In this document: positions 7,158-9,541 of the stretch, piece after piece
Numbering within the stretch: position 1 is the stretch's first letter
Layout of the letters: every line of letters starts with the position of its first letter
DNA from: Bacteroidota bacterium
Lineage (GTDB): Bacteria; Bacteroidota; Bacteroidia; Bacteroidales; UBA1402
Direction of reading: 5' to 3'
DNA: 9,541 bases
Assembly (NCBI GenBank): GCA_030706285.1
Contig: JAUZOU010000085.1
Location: forward strand, 1-9,541
Position numbers and translations under genes: made by a program
Notes under the pieces: model-generated
Databases searched by the model: none
Seen by the model: only the letters and a program-made list of their open reading frames with translations
Told to the model about the DNA's origin: nothing

Positions 7158-7501
7158 TTGAAGTAGTCAAATCAAAAATCCACCGGGTCCATGTGACGGA
7201 AGCCAACCTGGATTATATCGGAAGCATCACCATAGACGAAGATCTGATGGATGCAGCCAACATCATCGCCAACGAAAAGGTGCATATAGTAAACAATAAC
7301 AATGGCGAACGTTTCGAAACGTATGTCATCAAAGGCGAAAGAGGTACAGGAACCATTTGCCTGAACGGTGCTGCAGCCCGGAAAGCCCAGAGAGGTGATA
7401 TTATCATTATCATGTCTTATGCTCAGATGGATTTTGAAGCGGCCAAGACGTTCAAACCAGCCATCGTTTTCCCCGACACCAATACAAACAAACTTGTTTG
7501 A
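7151..7501 (+). CDS. panD: Aspartate 1-decarboxylase (pyruvoyl enzyme proenzyme)
   Basis: PanD decarboxylates aspartate to beta-alanine, the co-substrate of PanC. The 116-residue proenzyme has the self-cleavage site G24-S25 in DYIGSITID; Ser25 becomes the pyruvoyl cofactor. Other family residues fall at the same numbers as in the E. coli enzyme: K9, Y22, R54, T57, Y58, and N72 in the LNGAAAR segment. The length is close to the usual 115-130. Its ATG lies inside the end of panC with a 7-bp overlap. The C-terminal tail after IVFPD is short and variable. It should be fully functional after cleavage. Whether a separate maturation factor is needed, as PanZ is in enterobacteria, cannot be seen here. 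Confidence 0.97.
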   Translation: MLIEVVKSKIHRVHVTEANLDYIGSITIDEDLMDAANIIANEKVHIVNNNNGERFETYVIKGERGTGTICLNGAAARKAQRGDIIIIMSYAQMDFEAAKTFKPAIVFPDTNTNKLV

Positions 7502-7505
7502 CCTG

Positions 7506-7519
7506 CCGGTGCGTACCGG
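7506..7519 (+). repeat. Hairpin between panD and the M23 gene
   Basis: CCGGT-GCGT-ACCGG can fold into a 5-bp GC-rich stem with a four-base loop, starting five bases after the panD stop. No T-run follows, so it is not a standard intrinsic terminator. It could protect or process the panCD mRNA, or weakly separate it from the M23 gene 42 bases downstream. Confidence 0.3.
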
Positions 7520-7561
7520 AGGATTCATCCCAACACGCACAGGCAACATTACCTTGTGCTT

Positions 7562-9325
7562 ATGACTCGCCATAATCACTTATTAACAGCAGCACTATTC
7601 TTTTTTATAGTAACCGCTTCCACTTGCCAGCAGCCCGTTGTCATTCAGTCGGCGTCTGCCAGTGGACCGGTTGAAAGCAACACCATCAATAAAGATCAGT
7701 TTGATCTGCCCATGCACATCACCCCAGTGCTTAGCGGAAATTTCGGAGAGTTGCGGAACAACCATTTCCATTCAGGACTCGATTTTAAAACAAACCACCA
7801 AACTGGAATTCCGGTATATGCCGCCGCTGCCGGCTGGGTTTCGCGTATCCGCATCAGCGCGAATGGATTTGGTTATGCGATCTACCTGGGACACCCAAAT
7901 GGCTATACAACCGTCTATGGCCACCTGCTTAAATATGCCCCTCCGTTTGACAGCATCGCCAAAGCACATCAATACAGTATTGAACAATTTGAACTGGATA
8001 CGATCTACAAACCCGGACAATTTCCGGTCAAAAGAGGTCAGTTGATTGCTTACAGCGGCAACTCAGGCATTTCTGCCGCACCGCACCTGCATTTCGAAAT
8101 CCGTGATACCAAAACGGATGAGACCATCGATCCGTTACTTTGGTTTGCCAGTCGCATACCAGACCATAAAGCACCACGCATCAGGGAAATCACCTTATAC
8201 GCGATGGGCGGAAAAGGCATTCTGAAGGGCGATCTGAAAAAGAAGTCGATGCAAGCCATTCAATTGCAGGACGGCAACTGGCGACTGAGAGATACCTTGC
8301 CGGCAGCCTGGGGAAACGTCGGACTAGGAATTAAGGCCTTTGACTACATGGACAACACGTCCAATATTTATGGCGTTTGCAAAGTCACCTTGTTCGAAGA
8401 AAACCGTCCATTGTTCACACAGGAAATTTCGCGTTTTTCATTTGCCGATACCCGGTACATCAATTCACTGATTGATTACGAAGCCTGGCAACGTCTCCGG
8501 ACGTTGACCATGCAGTCGTTTCTGGACCCTGGAAACAATCTGCCGATGTGCAAAACGGATGCCTCAAGAGGCATTGTCAACCTGAATGAAGAAAAGGTCT
8601 ACCATTTCCGGTACGAAATCAGCGACCGGTATGGTAATGCGACATCCCTCCAGTTTAACCTGAGAGGTGAACGCCTGCCGATTCCCGTATCTCAGACAAC
8701 CGGTGTGGTGAGCATGAAATACTGGCAGCCAAACACGTTTAAAAACCAGGACATCGAACTAATGATACCTCCTGGCACTTTATATGATGATCTGGATTTC
8801 AAGTTCAAGCAGGAAGCCTCCAACCATTATTCTGATATCTTCTACTTGCAAGACCGGTTTACCCCCTTACATCAGGCGATATCGATCAAGGTCCGGATAA
8901 AAAAGGATTCACTGCCGTTGAAAAGTGGGTATTACCTGGCCAAGCAGGATAACTACGGACGATTCTGGTATGTCGCCAATGGTGAATACCTGAACGGCTG
9001 GTTGGTTACTAGAATCCGTGAATTCGGGAACTATACCATCATGGTCGATACGATTCCGCCTAAAATAACACCGTTATACCTTGAAAATGCGGTAAAAAAT
9101 CGTTTATTTCGCATCCGCGTTACGGATAATGCCTCTGGTATAAAGTCCTGGAAAGGGACGATTGACGGAAAATGGGTCTTATTTGTAATCAACCCAAAAA
9201 CAGCACAGTTGAGTTACGCTTTCGACAACTCAAGGTTGGAAAGGAACAAGCAACATACCTTGCACCTTTCTGTAACAGACGGCTGCGGAAATACGTCTGT
9301 CTTTGAACACCAATTTCGTTATTGA
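7562..9325 (+). CDS. M23 family metallopeptidase, exported, with long C-terminal region
   Basis: A 587-residue exported zinc peptidase of the LytM/M23 type, expected to cut peptide cross-links of peptidoglycan in the periplasm. I prefer ATG 7562 over the GTG at 7556, two codons earlier. Residues about 5-22 are a hydrophobic signal sequence ending in STCQQ; Cys22 makes only a poor lipobox, so lipidation is uncertain. The peptidase domain (about 60-190) has every metal and catalytic residue: H70 and D74 (FHSGLD), H121 (VYGHL), and H175/H177 (APHLHFE). It should therefore be active. Between YGHL and HLHFE is an insert of about 35 residues. The remaining 400 residues are beta-rich. The last 90 (from DTIPPKITP, about 496) look like an Ig-like fold with DNASGIKSW and IDGKWVLF, a layout I recall from Bacteroidales M23 proteins. 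It lies 60 bp after panD and 9 bp before the C69 gene. Confidence 0.92.
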   Translation: MTRHNHLLTAALFFFIVTASTCQQPVVIQSASASGPVESNTINKDQFDLPMHITPVLSGNFGELRNNHFHSGLDFKTNHQTGIPVYAAAAGWVSRIRISANGFGYAIYLGHPNGYTTVYGHLLKYAPPFDSIAKAHQYSIEQFELDTIYKPGQFPVKRGQLIAYSGNSGISAAPHLHFEIRDTKTDETIDPLLWFASRIPDHKAPRIREITLYAMGGKGILKGDLKKKSMQAIQLQDGNWRLRDTLPAAWGNVGLGIKAFDYMDNTSNIYGVCKVTLFEENRPLFTQEISRFSFADTRYINSLIDYEAWQRLRTLTMQSFLDPGNNLPMCKTDASRGIVNLNEEKVYHFRYEISDRYGNATSLQFNLRGERLPIPVSQTTGVVSMKYWQPNTFKNQDIELMIPPGTLYDDLDFKFKQEASNHYSDIFYLQDRFTPLHQAISIKVRIKKDSLPLKSGYYLAKQDNYGRFWYVANGEYLNGWLVTRIREFGNYTIMVDTIPPKITPLYLENAVKNRLFRIRVTDNASGIKSWKGTIDGKWVLFVINPKTAQLSYAFDNSRLERNKQHTLHLSVTDGCGNTSVFEHQFRY

Positions 9326-9334
9326 TTCTAATTT

Positions 9335-9541
9335 ATGAAGTTCATTTCAACCAGTACTATTATCATTTGCCTGTTCATTTCATGCCTGCAAAAAGCCGGT
9401 GCCTGCACCAACTTCATGGCCGGCAAAAACGCGACGGTGGATGGTTCGACCATAATTACCTATGCGGCTGATTCGCACACATTGTATGGTGAATTATACC
9501 ACTGGCCGGCCCAAGACTGGCCACAAGGCAGTATGCTGGAA
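9335..9541 (+). CDS. Secreted family C69 peptidase (PepD-like dipeptidase), 3'-truncated
   Basis: The first 69 residues of a gene that runs off the right edge. The start ATG is nine bases after the M23 stop, so the two genes are probably co-transcribed. Residues 1-23 are a signal peptide ending GA. Cleavage there would expose C24 as the new N-terminus, which fits family C69, whose members are N-terminal nucleophile hydrolases that use a Cys. The sequence after it, CTNFMAGKNATVDGSTI, is the conserved C69 opening, followed by DSH and LYGELYHWP. Family members cleave dipeptides. In Bacteroidota the exported forms are usually about 550 residues, so most of the protein lies outside this window. 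A second Cys at residue 17 could tempt a lipobox call, but C24 fits the family motif. Confidence 0.85.
   Translation, partial: MKFISTSTIIICLFISCLQKAGACTNFMAGKNATVDGSTIITYAADSHTLYGELYHWPAQDWPQGSMLE

Noticed and set aside
7556..7561. GTG at 7556 as the M23 start
   Set aside because: It is only two codons before ATG 7562, which begins a standard signal peptide.
1..9541. Defence system, mobile element, CRISPR array or RNA gene
   Set aside because: No repeats of suitable size, transposase, integrase, nuclease or tRNA-like sequence were found; the genes are all core metabolism or cell-envelope functions.

Overview
The window looks like a chromosomal core region of a Bacteroidota bacterium, most likely order Bacteroidales. 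Three things suggest this: a SusE/SusF-style surface lipoprotein signal (Cys followed by SDDN) on a DUF4270 protein, a TAnnTTTG-type -7 promoter box with no strong Shine-Dalgarno sequences, and a gene set typical of the order (a GDE/GT4/GH57 glucan cluster, a half-length GT5 'glycogen synthase', DUF4270, panC-panD). The genus cannot be fixed from sequence alone. Base composition is even throughout, and I see no mobile element, tRNA, rRNA or CRISPR array.

Layout. Positions 1-3778 (+) hold a tightly packed glucan operon: the 3' part of a glycogen debranching enzyme (GH133-type), a GT4 glycosyltransferase overlapping it by 4 bp, and a GH57 alpha-amylase-like protein 24 bp further on. It converges at about 3779-3853 with a minus-strand pair: a stand-alone GT5 N-terminal-domain protein (5284-6093), followed 44 bp downstream by a DUF4270 lipoprotein (3854-5239). 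Positions 6094-6308 form a divergent regulatory region. It carries a good -7 box for the minus-strand pair and several short palindromes. To its right (+) lie panC and panD (7-bp overlap), then an M23 metallopeptidase (7562-9325) and, 9 bp later, the 5' end of a secreted family C69 peptidase that runs off the window.

How the genes fit together. The debranching enzyme trims alpha-1,6 branches, the GT4 enzyme probably elongates or transfers alpha-glucan units, and the GH57 protein would act on alpha-1,4 glucan, so the left half is cytoplasmic storage-glucan metabolism. PanC and PanD make pantothenate from pantoate and aspartate-derived beta-alanine for coenzyme A; panB is not in the window. The M23 and C69 enzymes and the DUF4270 protein are exported.

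The two points most worth a second look both concern apparently inactivated glucan enzymes. The GH57 protein has Asn at the position of the catalytic acid/base Asp (N243). The GT5 protein lacks the whole C-terminal Rossmann half and has PES in place of the KTG of the ADP-glucose-binding loop. Both genes are otherwise intact, which suggests non-catalytic or altered roles rather than decay. I did not find a clearly new multi-gene system; most of the window is conserved core metabolism.
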